8,964 bases of DNA from JBGQBN01 sp041494805 (GCA_041494805.1 JBGQBN010000092.1:1-8964), one strand, 5' to 3'. Shown: positions 1 through 6,527, numbered from the stretch's first letter. Made by a program: numbers and translations. Notes: generated from the letters alone by a model not told the origin.

Positions 1-1053
1 CCCATGGGGTGCAACTTCTGTACCACATCTGCTTTTTTTGGTGGCAAGGGAAAGTTTGTCAACTTCTACGAGAACGGCGATGAACTGTTTGACGTGATGT
101 GCCGGATCGAATCCGAGCTCAAAGTACAATCCTTCTTTGTGATGGACGAGAACTTCCTGCTTCACCGTACGCGTGCCATGCGCTTGCTGGAACGCATGCA
201 GCAGGCTGGCAAGAGCTGGGAACTTTCGGTTTTCGCTTCCGCCAATGCTATTCGAAAATACACCATGCAAGAACTCGTGGAACTCGGCATCTCCTGGGTA
301 TGGATGGGTTTGGAATCTCCCCAGGCCAGCTACCGCAAGCTGCAGGGTACGGACATTGGACAACTCACGCGGGAGCTTCGCGAACACGGCATCCGAGTGC
401 AGGGCTCGACGATTATCGGACTAGAGCACCACACGCCCGACAACATCGCCCAGGAAATCGAAGCGGCGGTCGGCTACCAGACCGACTTCCACCAGTTCAT
501 GCTGTACACGCCGGTTCCCGGCACACCGCTTTACAAAGAAATGGCCGATCAGGGTCGCCTGCTGACGGACGTTGACTTCGCCGATATCCATGGACAGAAC
601 AAATTCAACTTCCGGCACGGGGCGATTTCCCGCGACGATTCAAAGAAGTTCCTGGACTCGGCGTTCTGGCGCGACTTCGAGCGTAACGGACCAAGCCTTT
701 ATCGCATGTGCCAGACCATGCTGCAGGGCTGGCAACGCTATAAGGACTACCCGGACCCACGCGTCCGTGAGCGCTTTGCGCGCGAAATGAAAAAACTAAG
801 CAGTGCTTATAACGCGGCCCTCTGGGTGATGGAGCGAGAATTCAAGAAAGTCAATCGCAGCGTGAGCGAGCGGATTCACAGCCTGCGGCGCGAAGTCGAG
901 AAGGAATCCCCTGTCCTAGCGCGCCTCACCGCCGCGTTGCTGGGCCCCGTCTTGTTGTGGTCCGCACGCCGGGAGGAAAAGCGCCTGGCGTCAGGACAAA
1001 CCTACGAACCGCCAACCTTTATCGAGCGCCGCAATTGGGTTTCTGCCACGTAG
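1..1053 (+). CDS. Radical SAM protein, probably cobalamin-binding class (5'-truncated)
   Basis: The reading frame is open from base 1 to the TAG at 1051-1053. It starts with P-M-G-C-N-F-C, which is the end of a CxxxCxxC motif binding the [4Fe-4S] cluster of radical SAM enzymes. The first cysteine would be the codon just before the window, so the ATG at 4 is an internal Met and the true start lies upstream. Counting from that Met, other radical SAM features follow: VMDENF (47-52, a strand of the TIM-type barrel), MGLESPQ (101-107, SAM-contacting GxES region), STIIGLEHHTPDN (135-147) and YTPVPGTPLY (169-178). The C-terminal 80 or so residues are basic and helical with a short hydrophobic stretch (ALLGPVLLW), possibly membrane-associating. 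Family knowledge: proteins with this cysteine motif usually carry an N-terminal B12-binding domain and methylate or rearrange lipids or other unactivated carbons; that domain is outside the window. The substrate cannot be told. The gene converges with the epimerase gene, with 10 bp between the stops. Confidence 0.88.
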   Translation, partial: PMGCNFCTTSAFFGGKGKFVNFYENGDELFDVMCRIESELKVQSFFVMDENFLLHRTRAMRLLERMQQAGKSWELSVFASANAIRKYTMQELVELGISWVWMGLESPQASYRKLQGTDIGQLTRELREHGIRVQGSTIIGLEHHTPDNIAQEIEAAVGYQTDFHQFMLYTPVPGTPLYKEMADQGRLLTDVDFADIHGQNKFNFRHGAISRDDSKKFLDSAFWRDFERNGPSLYRMCQTMLQGWQRYKDYPDPRVRERFAREMKKLSSAYNAALWVMEREFKKVNRSVSERIHSLRREVEKESPVLARLTAALLGPVLLWSARREEKRLASGQTYEPPTFIERRNWVSAT

Positions 1054-1063
1054 CCCCTCTGAT

Positions 1064-2125
1064 TCAGAGCTTCAGCATAATCTCAGCAATGCGTTCACTG
1101 GCATGCCCGTCCCACAGAGGCGGCACGGCGCCCAGTTTTCTCTTCCCAGCGAGAATCTTGGACAACTCGGCGCGGAGCTTCATCCCGTCCTGCCCGACGA
1201 GGATGTTTGTGCCCAGAGTGACGGTAACCGGGCGCTCCGTGCTGTTGCGCAAAGTAAGGCATGGCACGCCTAGGTAGGTGGTTTCTTCCTGAATGCCGCC
1301 AGAGTCGGTAATGACCACAGCGGCACGGCGCTGCAGGGCAAGAAATTCTATGTACGGCTGCGGGTCCAACAAATGAAGGTGGGCGACGTTGATGCCAAAT
1401 TCGGCGATGCGCTGCCGAGTCCGCGGATGAACTGGGAACACAATGCCCAGCTGTTCATTCACTTCCAGCAAAGAGCCGAGGATCCGCCTCAAAACATCTT
1501 GGTCATCGACATTGGACGGGCGGTGTAGCGTGACCAGAGCGTAACGATCGGGCAATCCGTCCAGCCTGCATTGCGCAGCTATGGGCAATAGCCGCACCAG
1601 AGAGTCAATCATCACGTTGCCGACTCTGTGAATCTTGTCACGCGAGATGCCCTCCCGCTGGAGATTGGCATCGCCATCCTCGGAGGGCGTGAACAAAAGG
1701 TCGGCGATCTGGTCCGTGAGTAGCCGGTTGATCTCTTCCGGCATCGTCCGGTCGAAAGAACGAAGTCCGGCTTCCACATGTCCGACCGGAATCAGCAGCT
1801 TGGAGCACACCAGAGCGGCCGCCACAGTGGAGTTGACGTCCCCATAGACCAAGACCACGTCCGGTCTGGTTTCCTGAACGACTGGCTCGAAGCGGCTCAT
1901 GATGTCTGCTGTCTGCTGTGCGTGGCTGCCCGAGCCAACGCCGAGATTAACATCCGGAGCTGGAATCTCCAGTTGCGAGAAGAACACATCGGACATACTT
2001 GTGTCGTAGTGCTGACCAGTGTGGACCAGAGTCTGCTTGACTTTAACCTGCACCCGAAGCGCGCGCATTACCGGCGCGGCTTTCATGAAGTTCGGTCTGG
2101 CACCCACCACATGAAGAATGTGCAT
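1064..2125 (-). CDS. wecB: Non-hydrolysing UDP-N-acetylglucosamine 2-epimerase (WecB family)
   Basis: This 353-residue protein is close to full family length (about 360-380). It interconverts UDP-GlcNAc and UDP-ManNAc, or a 2,3-diacetamido uronate analogue as in WbpI, in the cytoplasm for surface-glycan synthesis. Family motifs run in order: VVGARPNFMK (6-15), HTGQHYD (35-41), VYGDVNST (93-100), GHVEAGLRS (115-123), PEEINR (129-134), TLHRPSN (199-205), PVHPRTRQR (231-239), TDSGGIQEE (273-281), NSTERPVT (294-301) and GTNILVG (305-311). D96, E118, E131 and H201 sit where the family's catalytic and substrate residues are expected. The ATG lies two bases after the aminotransferase stop and has no convincing Shine-Dalgarno sequence of its own, so translational coupling to that gene is likely. 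I cannot distinguish true WecB from WbpI-type epimerases by reading; the aminotransferase neighbour makes a modified amino-sugar substrate possible. Confidence 0.92.
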   Translation of the reverse strand: MHILHVVGARPNFMKAAPVMRALRVQVKVKQTLVHTGQHYDTSMSDVFFSQLEIPAPDVNLGVGSGSHAQQTADIMSRFEPVVQETRPDVVLVYGDVNSTVAAALVCSKLLIPVGHVEAGLRSFDRTMPEEINRLLTDQIADLLFTPSEDGDANLQREGISRDKIHRVGNVMIDSLVRLLPIAAQCRLDGLPDRYALVTLHRPSNVDDQDVLRRILGSLLEVNEQLGIVFPVHPRTRQRIAEFGINVAHLHLLDPQPYIEFLALQRRAAVVITDSGGIQEETTYLGVPCLTLRNSTERPVTVTLGTNILVGQDGMKLRAELSKILAGKRKLGAVPPLWDGHASERIAEIMLKL

Positions 2126-2127
2126 AT

Positions 2128-3306
2128 CTATGCAGGCTCGACTTCAGCACGCGACTGGGCGCGGGCAGGCGCTGGGGTTGTCTGGCTAACGGCCCCCGGC
2201 CGATCCGTGAGAAACTCACAGATAGACTTGACAATGTACCGTGCCTGCGGTTCCGTGAGTTCCGGGTAAACCGGCAGCGCAAGGGTTTCTTTCGCCGCCC
2301 GCTCGCTCTCGGGGAACGCACCGGCCGTATACCCGAGATACGCAAAGCAGTCTTGCAGGTGCATGGGCACAGGGTAGTACACCTCCGTGCCTATGCTTTT
2401 CTTCTGGAGGTAGGCCTGCAACTCATCGCGGCCTGACGTACGGATTACGTATTGATTGAAGATGTGGCGACTGGCCACCACAGCCGGAAGGCCAATCGGC
2501 AAACCAGCCTGGGCAAAAAGCTGATCGTATCGTCTGGCATTGCGCTGGCGGGCGGCTGTCCAGTCGTCCAGGTGCGGCAGTTTGGCGGAAATAACGGCTG
2601 CTTGGATCGCGTCAAGGCGGAAATTGCCTCCGACGATCCGGTGATGGTATTTCGGTTTGGCCCCGTGACCGCGGAGGCACTTGAGCTTCTCCGCTCGCTG
2701 GGCATCGTTGGTGACGATCATTCCCGCGTCTCCAGCAGCCCCGAGATTCTTCGAGGGGAAGAACGAGAAACATCCGTAATGTCCGATGGAACCGGCCCGA
2801 TGCCCTTTGTACTCGGCGCCGATTGCCTGGGCGGCGTCTTCGATGACCAACAAGCCATACTCGTTGGCCACGCGCATCACGGCCTCCATGTCAGCCATCT
2901 GTCCATAGAGATGCACAGGGATGATGGCGCGGGTCTTGTCCGTTACCTTCGACGCGATCTGAGATGGATCGAGGTTGCAGGTCGCCGAATCAATGTCAAC
3001 CAAAACAGCAGTGGCGCCTACACGAGCAATCGCTCCGACGGTGGCAAAGAACGTGTAAGGAGTGGTGATGACCTCGTCGCCAGGACCGATGTTCTCGGCC
3101 ATGAGGCAGGCGAGCAAGGCGTCGCTGCCCGACGAAACTCCGATCGCATGCGAGCACGTCGAGTACGCAGCGATGGCCTTTTCGCACTGATCTACCTTCG
3201 GCCCCAGGATGAACTGCTGGGATTCGAACACTTCCGCAATGGCCGCGTCAACTTCGGCTTTGATGGCCGCGTATTGTGCCTTAAGATCGAGTAATGGAAC
3301 ATTCAT
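2128..3306 (-). CDS. DegT/DnrJ/EryC1/StrS family PLP-dependent sugar aminotransferase
   Basis: This 392-residue protein has the typical family length. It is expected to transfer an amino group, usually from glutamate, to a keto group of a nucleotide sugar in the cytoplasm. The start MNVPLLDLKAQY is classic for the family. Visible landmarks are VSSGSDALL (57-65, PLP phosphate region), DEVITTPYTFFAT (77-89), PVHLYGQMADM (130-140), VIEDAAQAIGA (154-164, with the Asp that contacts the pyridine nitrogen) and FFPSKNLGAAGDAG (182-195), where K186 is the predicted Schiff-base lysine. NFRLDAIQAA follows as the substrate/dimer region. The ATG at 3306 is preceded by GAGG at 3316-3319, 9 bases away. The gene overlaps nothing, is followed at 2 nt by the epimerase gene, and lies 67 nt after the VanZ-type gene on the same strand, which suggests one operon. 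The C-terminal tail (about 370-392) is Ala/Pro/Arg-rich. WbpE-like UDP-3-keto-sugar aminotransferases are close analogues, but the exact substrate is undetermined. Confidence 0.95.
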   Translation of the reverse strand: MNVPLLDLKAQYAAIKAEVDAAIAEVFESQQFILGPKVDQCEKAIAAYSTCSHAIGVSSGSDALLACLMAENIGPGDEVITTPYTFFATVGAIARVGATAVLVDIDSATCNLDPSQIASKVTDKTRAIIPVHLYGQMADMEAVMRVANEYGLLVIEDAAQAIGAEYKGHRAGSIGHYGCFSFFPSKNLGAAGDAGMIVTNDAQRAEKLKCLRGHGAKPKYHHRIVGGNFRLDAIQAAVISAKLPHLDDWTAARQRNARRYDQLFAQAGLPIGLPAVVASRHIFNQYVIRTSGRDELQAYLQKKSIGTEVYYPVPMHLQDCFAYLGYTAGAFPESERAAKETLALPVYPELTEPQARYIVKSICEFLTDRPGAVSQTTPAPARAQSRAEVEPA

Positions 3307-3312
3307 AGTTCG

Positions 3313-3320
3313 CTTCCTCT
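3313..3320 (-). promoter_or_regulatory. Ribosome binding site of the aminotransferase gene
   Basis: On the minus strand the bases read AGAGGAAG, ending 6 nt before the ATG at 3306, with the GAGG core 9 nt away. It supports the ATG at 3306 as the start. It also indicates that this gene initiates independently rather than by coupling to the VanZ-type gene, whose stop lies 67 nt upstream. Confidence 0.7.
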
Positions 3321-3373
3321 TTCAGTTGCCTGTAGGACTTGGTGCCGACAGTCAACTCGCCGGCTACTCGGGC

Positions 3374-4540
3374 TCAACTTGAAGGATCACCGGCAAATAT
3401 TGAGCGGACCCGCCCAATGGTGCCGAACATCATCGCACCCAGCGTGGTGCCTAAAGTGTTGTTGATCAAGTCAAGGAGCGACGAGTCCCTTGTGGGCAAG
3501 TAGGCCTGGATGAACTCGATGAACAAACTCGTTATCCCACCGACAAGAATAGTCAAGAAGAGGCTTTGCCATCGTGGGAGCTGTGCAATTCCCCCGAAAT
3601 AGGCTGAGATCAACAAACCAAAAGGGACAAATCCAAGTATATTGACGGCGGCATCATCCCAATCTGATCGTTGGAACTTGGAAGGGAGTACCAGAAACGT
3701 CCTGTGCAAAATATAGAACCTCCCTGGAATGACGAAATCAGGCATCGCAGCAACGTGATTACGGACTAGGCCACCGGTCCGTTCATCAAACGGATACAGT
3801 ACTGCAATGCCCTTCTCCGCGGCCAGTTCGGCGGTGCTTGCCTCACTCCATGCTTTGTAATGTCCAGACACTTCCTCTGCCGTCAGCACTCGATTGTAAA
3901 TGGCGAGACCGAGAAGTGTACCAGCCCACGCGTTGCTTCCTGCGGCAGAGTGGCCTGCCAGGAGTCGGCCGGAAAGGCTATCGGCCTCCAGAGCGTAGGG
4001 ATAGAATCTGCTGCGAACACCTTCGAGATAGATTGTCGTGCCTTGCTGCCCGGAGGTTATGGTTACGAAGCGGCTTCTACCTTTCTGGAAAACATCGTCC
4101 AAATACAGCGACCTGAAACCTAGATGATCTTTGTGGTCACGAAAGTGCCCTCGCACCACCAGGTCACCTATGGATTGATCGAGCACGAAGTTTTCGGGCC
4201 GCGCCGGATCGTAGGTGGAAAAAATGGTGCCGAGGCAGCCACACACTTTGTCAGGCTGCAACCAGATCTCGACGCTAAACGAGTCGCTTGGAGAACTGTC
4301 CGGACGCACCTCGCTTACATTCCAGGGAACACTGCCGTAAATTTGACCGTCCCCGCCGAAATGAATGCCATTCTTGCCGCCTAGCCACTCCACCTTGTTT
4401 CCTGGGAAAAAGTTGAAAGGCCACAAGCCAGCCACCAATAGGCCGCACCACATGGCGAGACAAGAGAGTTGGAGAAGCTTCTGTCTTCTACTTTGTAACA
4501 TCTCGTCGGTAGTCCCGATTGTACCTGCTATCCTTTGCAA
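3374..4540 (-). CDS. Membrane protein with LamG-like (concanavalin A-like) domain fused to a VanZ domain
   Basis: This is a 388-residue protein starting at TTG. An N-terminal membrane segment (about 22-40, ending GLWPFNFFPGN) is followed by a roughly 190-residue region with LamG/concanavalin A-like character: FSVEIWLQP (88-96), TTIYLEGV (168-175), LAGHSAAGSNAWAGTLLGLAIYNRVLTAEEV (194-224; the NxaWxGxl..laiYnRvLtaeEv pattern is diagnostic). The C-terminus is a VanZ-like core with three hydrophobic helices (about 297-315, 326-344, 357-375). It carries the conserved polar pattern N300, P306, G308, E342, Q345, R351, D357, N360/N361 and G364. Family knowledge: VanZ proteins are integral membrane proteins of poorly defined role, often near exopolysaccharide loci. 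The lectin-like fold could bind glycan on the outside, which is an inference. The TTG was chosen because AGGAG lies 6 nt upstream and an in-frame TAG (4556-4558) closes the frame above it. An ATG at 4501 (residue 14) is the alternative but has only a weak ribosome site. Confidence 0.85.
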   Translation of the reverse strand: MQRIAGTIGTTDEMLQSRRQKLLQLSCLAMWCGLLVAGLWPFNFFPGNKVEWLGGKNGIHFGGDGQIYGSVPWNVSEVRPDSSPSDSFSVEIWLQPDKVCGCLGTIFSTYDPARPENFVLDQSIGDLVVRGHFRDHKDHLGFRSLYLDDVFQKGRSRFVTITSGQQGTTIYLEGVRSRFYPYALEADSLSGRLLAGHSAAGSNAWAGTLLGLAIYNRVLTAEEVSGHYKAWSEASTAELAAEKGIAVLYPFDERTGGLVRNHVAAMPDFVIPGRFYILHRTFLVLPSKFQRSDWDDAAVNILGFVPFGLLISAYFGGIAQLPRWQSLFLTILVGGITSLFIEFIQAYLPTRDSSLLDLINNTLGTTLGAMMFGTIGRVRSIFAGDPSS

Positions 4541-4546
4541 AGGCCT

Positions 4547-4551
4547 CTCCT
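4547..4551 (-). promoter_or_regulatory. Ribosome binding site deciding a TTG start
   Basis: AGGAG on the minus strand lies 6 nt before the TTG at 4540. The next in-frame candidate, ATG at 4501, has no comparable site, so the TTG is the preferred start of the VanZ-type gene. Confidence 0.6.
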
Positions 4552-4568
4552 GTATCTAAGCGCAAGAC

Positions 4569-4738
4569 ATGCCAAGGCAAAAGCAAAAGCTCAACGTGGC
4601 CATGATCGGTCACGGCTCCATAGGCAGGGTGCACTCCAACGCCTTCCATCAGGTTGCCAATGGAAGCGGTCACGGACAAGAGTGTTGGAGGCTACCGGAC
4701 GGCCGGCTGAGTCTCGCAGGTGGCTGACGGTGAACTAG
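4569..4738 (+). pseudogene. Remnant of a Gfo/Idh/MocA family oxidoreductase (internal deletion, frameshifted)
   Basis: From the ATG at 4569 the frame reads MPRQKQKLNVAMIGHGSIGR, then VHSNAFHQVAN. This closely resembles the N-terminus of Gfo/Idh/MocA sugar dehydrogenases: a short lead, the first beta strand, the NAD(P)-binding GxGxxG (GHGSIG), and the 'HSNA(F/Y)xQV' helix of one subfamily. The similarity stops near 4651 and this frame ends at a TGA (4716-4718) after only 49 codons, against about 330-400 for the family. In another frame the bases up to the TAG at 4736-4738 encode VLEATGRPAESRRWLTVN, which resembles the usual extreme C-terminus (a helix, 'S.esrrWv.V', stop). The simplest reading is a gene that lost almost its entire middle, leaving both ends. 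The N-terminal match is the firmer one and the C-terminal match is tentative. It lies on the opposite strand to its neighbours, and no strong ribosome site precedes the ATG. Alternatively, a short expressed peptide is possible but unlikely. Confidence 0.55.
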
Positions 4739-4769
4739 GCGCAGGCTTTCGACGAGGGTGGAGAATGCC

Positions 4770-5942
4770 TCATTGCGAGACCAGCTTCAAGACACTCCCG
4801 CTGTAGTCCACTACGTACACTTCCCCGGCGGCATCCTGGCCAAAGGAAGTGATATTGCGATTCGTAGAGAGTAGTTCGGTTCGTGTCCAGGTTCCGGGTG
4901 GCCCTTCGGCTAGACCCCAAATTTTCCCGGAGATGTAATCGCCCAGAATGTACGTCCCGGCAAGGCTGGGGATGGCGCTTCCCTTGTACACGTAGCCGCC
5001 GATGACCGCTTCGCCTTCACTGTGGTCGTATTCGGCAATCGGCAGTACTCCGATCGTGTTGCAACTGCTCCCCGGGGGAAAGCAGTGCGCTCCTTCCATT
5101 TTGTTCCAGCCGAAATTGCCACCGCTCTGCAGCAGGTCCACTTCCTCCCAGTTGTCCTGTCCCACATCGGCGCAGAACAGCCGACCCGTGCCGCGCTCAA
5201 ACGAAAAGCGCCAGGGATTCCGCAACCCATAGGCCCAAATTTCCGGCTGTCCAACGCCAACGAACGGATTGCCCGCCGGAATGGCGTACTGCAGGCCCGT
5301 ATCCATGTGATCCACGTCAATGCGCAACATCTTTCCGAGCAAGGTTTGCAAATTTTGTCCGTTGCCTAGCGGATCGCCTCCACTGCCGCCGTCTCCCAAT
5401 CCGATGTATAGAAATCCATCCGCCCCAAAGGCCAGCTGGCCGCCCTTGTGGTTCGTGAATGGCTGGTTCCAGGTCAGCAGAATACGCTCGGTCGCGGGAT
5501 CCGCATGGTTGGGGTCCAAGACGGAAGTCTGATACTCGGCAATCACGGTTTGCAGTCCGCCGAAATCGCGGTCGTAGTTTACGTAGAAGAGGCGATTCTG
5601 GCTGTAATTGGGGTGAAAGGCAAGCCCGAGCAGCCCCATCTCAGCGCTGTCAAATTTCACCTTGCTTTGGATGTCCAGAAAGCTGGCTGGCAGCAGGGCG
5701 CCGTTGGCAATGATGCGGATGGTTCCCCGTTGTTCCACCACGAAGAAGCGGCCCGTGCCGTCACCCGGTGCTTGCAAATCCACAGGGCTGTTGAGCCCGC
5801 TAACCACGGTATTCAAGGACAGATTGGCTGGCGGAGGTGGAGGCGGAGACGTGGACAAGGAGCCGTTGCCACCACATCCTGCCAGTTGAAATACCAGCAG
5901 GAAAAGTATTGCACTGCTTCGCAACCACGCTCCCAATCTCAT
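4770..5942 (-). CDS. PQQ-dependent glucose/sorbosone dehydrogenase family lipoprotein
   Basis: This 390-residue beta-propeller protein belongs to the soluble aldose sugar dehydrogenase / GSDH family, which oxidises sugars or sugar-like alcohols with PQQ in the periplasm. A lipoprotein signal is clear: basic MRLGAWLRSS, a hydrophobic core, and lipobox LAGC with C23 as the lipid-modified residue. A Ser/Thr and six-proline linker (30-40) follows. Family landmarks are NSPVDLQAPGDG (51-62), FFVVEQRGTIRI (66-77), GLLGLAFHPNY (103-113), NHKGGQLAFGADGFLYIGLGDGG (164-186; H165 is the expected catalytic base), YGLRNPWRFSF (238-248; R241 in the PQQ-contacting position), DVGQDNWEEVD (259-269), GGNFGWN (274-280) and IGGYVYKG (314-321). 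C287 and C294 may form a disulfide. The ATG at 5942 has only a modest GAGG-type site about 15 nt upstream. Just 60 nt separate this start from the terminator of the upstream PilZ gene, so its own promoter must be compact. The substrate is unknown. Confidence 0.92.
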   Translation of the reverse strand: MRLGAWLRSSAILFLLVFQLAGCGGNGSLSTSPPPPPPANLSLNTVVSGLNSPVDLQAPGDGTGRFFVVEQRGTIRIIANGALLPASFLDIQSKVKFDSAEMGLLGLAFHPNYSQNRLFYVNYDRDFGGLQTVIAEYQTSVLDPNHADPATERILLTWNQPFTNHKGGQLAFGADGFLYIGLGDGGSGGDPLGNGQNLQTLLGKMLRIDVDHMDTGLQYAIPAGNPFVGVGQPEIWAYGLRNPWRFSFERGTGRLFCADVGQDNWEEVDLLQSGGNFGWNKMEGAHCFPPGSSCNTIGVLPIAEYDHSEGEAVIGGYVYKGSAIPSLAGTYILGDYISGKIWGLAEGPPGTWTRTELLSTNRNITSFGQDAAGEVYVVDYSGSVLKLVSQ

Positions 5943-6001
5943 CTTGTGGCCAGCCTACCTCAAACTGGATCACCCAGCCAGTGACACCTGAAACACCGCG
6001 C

Positions 6002-6034
6002 AAAAAGGAAAAACCGCTCCCAGGGGAGCGGTTT
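6002..6034 (-). terminator. Rho-independent terminator of the PilZ gene
   Basis: Bases 6011-6020 (AAACCGCTCC) and 6025-6034 (GGAGCGGTTT) are perfect inverted repeats around a 4-base loop (CAGG); the innermost C and G of that loop could pair as an eleventh pair. Read on the minus strand, the stem runs directly into a T-rich tract (TTTTTCCTTTTT, including stem T's). This is the layout of an intrinsic terminator for transcripts coming from the PilZ gene, whose stop codon is 23 nt before the stem. On the plus strand the run after the stem is short, so it is mainly directional toward the left. Confidence 0.85.
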
Positions 6035-6056
6035 CCCGTCACGCACTGCAATTCCG

Positions 6057-6440
6057 TTAGGCCTTGCGTAAATAAGCTTTGGAAAAGCTCCCCACTTCGC
6101 TGATGGATCGCTTGCACTTCACCGCGATCAAGAATCCGGCGCCTGACCGGTTGGGCTCAACCCGTACCACTGCACCCTCACCCGCCAGCTGAATGGGCCG
6201 GGTAATGTAGTTTTCCCGCACCGTGATAACGAACCTTACTTCGGCCTTCGCGGGAATCGGGGAATCAGATTGAACGAGGATACCCCGCACGCTCATGTTC
6301 TGACTCACGGTTTGAAGCTCGGAACATGATCTCTTGCGACCGAACTTCACACTAACCGGGTAGTGCAGTGGGAAGCGCCGATACTTGCGCAGTTCCCGTG
6401 GAAAAGCCGGCGTGATGTCTTGACCTCTGCCCATCATCAT
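6057..6440 (-). CDS. PilZ-domain protein (probable c-di-GMP receptor)
   Basis: This small cytoplasmic protein of 127 residues is essentially a single PilZ domain. The c-di-GMP-binding elements are present: an arginine-rich switch RKYRR at residues 18-22 (RxxxR spacing) and the NxSxxG motif N-M-S-V-R-G at 48-53, followed by beta strands AEVRFVITV and AGEGAVVRVEPN and a terminal GxGFLIAVK strand. The frame stays open to 6527, but I chose the first of three consecutive ATGs (6440, 6437, 6434). AGGAGAAGGA ends 5 nt upstream of it, and the extra 29 residues encoded upstream are low-complexity and lie over predicted RNA hairpins. It is a lone-domain protein, so it probably acts by protein contact or on transcription/translation of partners. 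It is divergent from the giant repeat protein gene and is followed by its own terminator. Confidence 0.9.
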   Translation of the reverse strand: MMMGRGQDITPAFPRELRKYRRFPLHYPVSVKFGRKRSCSELQTVSQNMSVRGILVQSDSPIPAKAEVRFVITVRENYITRPIQLAGEGAVVRVEPNRSGAGFLIAVKCKRSISEVGSFSKAYLRKA

Positions 6441-6445
6441 GGTGT

Positions 6446-6455
6446 TCCTTCTCCT
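6446..6455 (-). promoter_or_regulatory. Ribosome binding site of the PilZ gene
   Basis: On the minus strand AGGAGAAGGA ends 5 nt before three tandem ATG codons (6440-6432). This fixes the start at 6440 or the next two codons rather than at the longer open frame's ATG at 6527. Confidence 0.7.
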
Positions 6456-6457
6456 GC

Positions 6458-6526
6458 GTGGCGTCGATGTTGCCACTGGCACGAAGGCCCCTGGTAGAGC
6501 ACCAAGGGGCAATGTCCGGAAGGACA
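6458..6526 (-). promoter_or_regulatory. Structured leader of the PilZ transcript (three consecutive hairpins)
   Basis: Read toward the PilZ gene there are three inverted repeats in a row. TGTCC/GGACA (6513-6517 with 6522-6526) has a 4-base loop. GCCCC-TGGT with ACCA-A-GGGGC (6487-6495 with 6501-6510) has a 5-base loop and one bulged base. GTGGC/GCCAC (6458-6462 with 6472-6476) ends only a few bases before the ribosome binding site. Such stacking of stems in about 70 bases suggests a folded 5' leader. It could be a regulatory RNA element or simply GC-rich chance pairing. I did not recognise a known riboswitch; in particular the conserved cores of c-di-GMP-I riboswitches are absent. Confidence 0.35.
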
Positions 6527-6527
6527 A

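Noticed and set aside
1057..1069. Short palindrome CTCTGATTCAGAG between the convergent radical SAM and epimerase genes, as a possible bidirectional terminator
   Set aside because: The stem is only 5-6 bp, with no T tract on either side, and it overlaps the epimerase stop. Too weak to call.
2452..3294. 280-codon plus-strand open frame opposite the aminotransferase gene
   Set aside because: It is fully antisense to a well-conserved aminotransferase, has no family motifs, and has a composition typical of a shadow frame in GC-rich DNA.
5448..5984. 178-codon plus-strand open frame over the dehydrogenase N-terminus
   Set aside because: It is antisense to a gene with signal peptide, catalytic motifs and full length, and no recognisable protein features are seen.
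6441..6527. N-terminal extension of the PilZ protein to an ATG at 6527
   Set aside because: The added 29 residues are low-complexity, lack a ribosome site, and overlap predicted hairpins, whereas a good ribosome site precedes the triple ATG at 6440.
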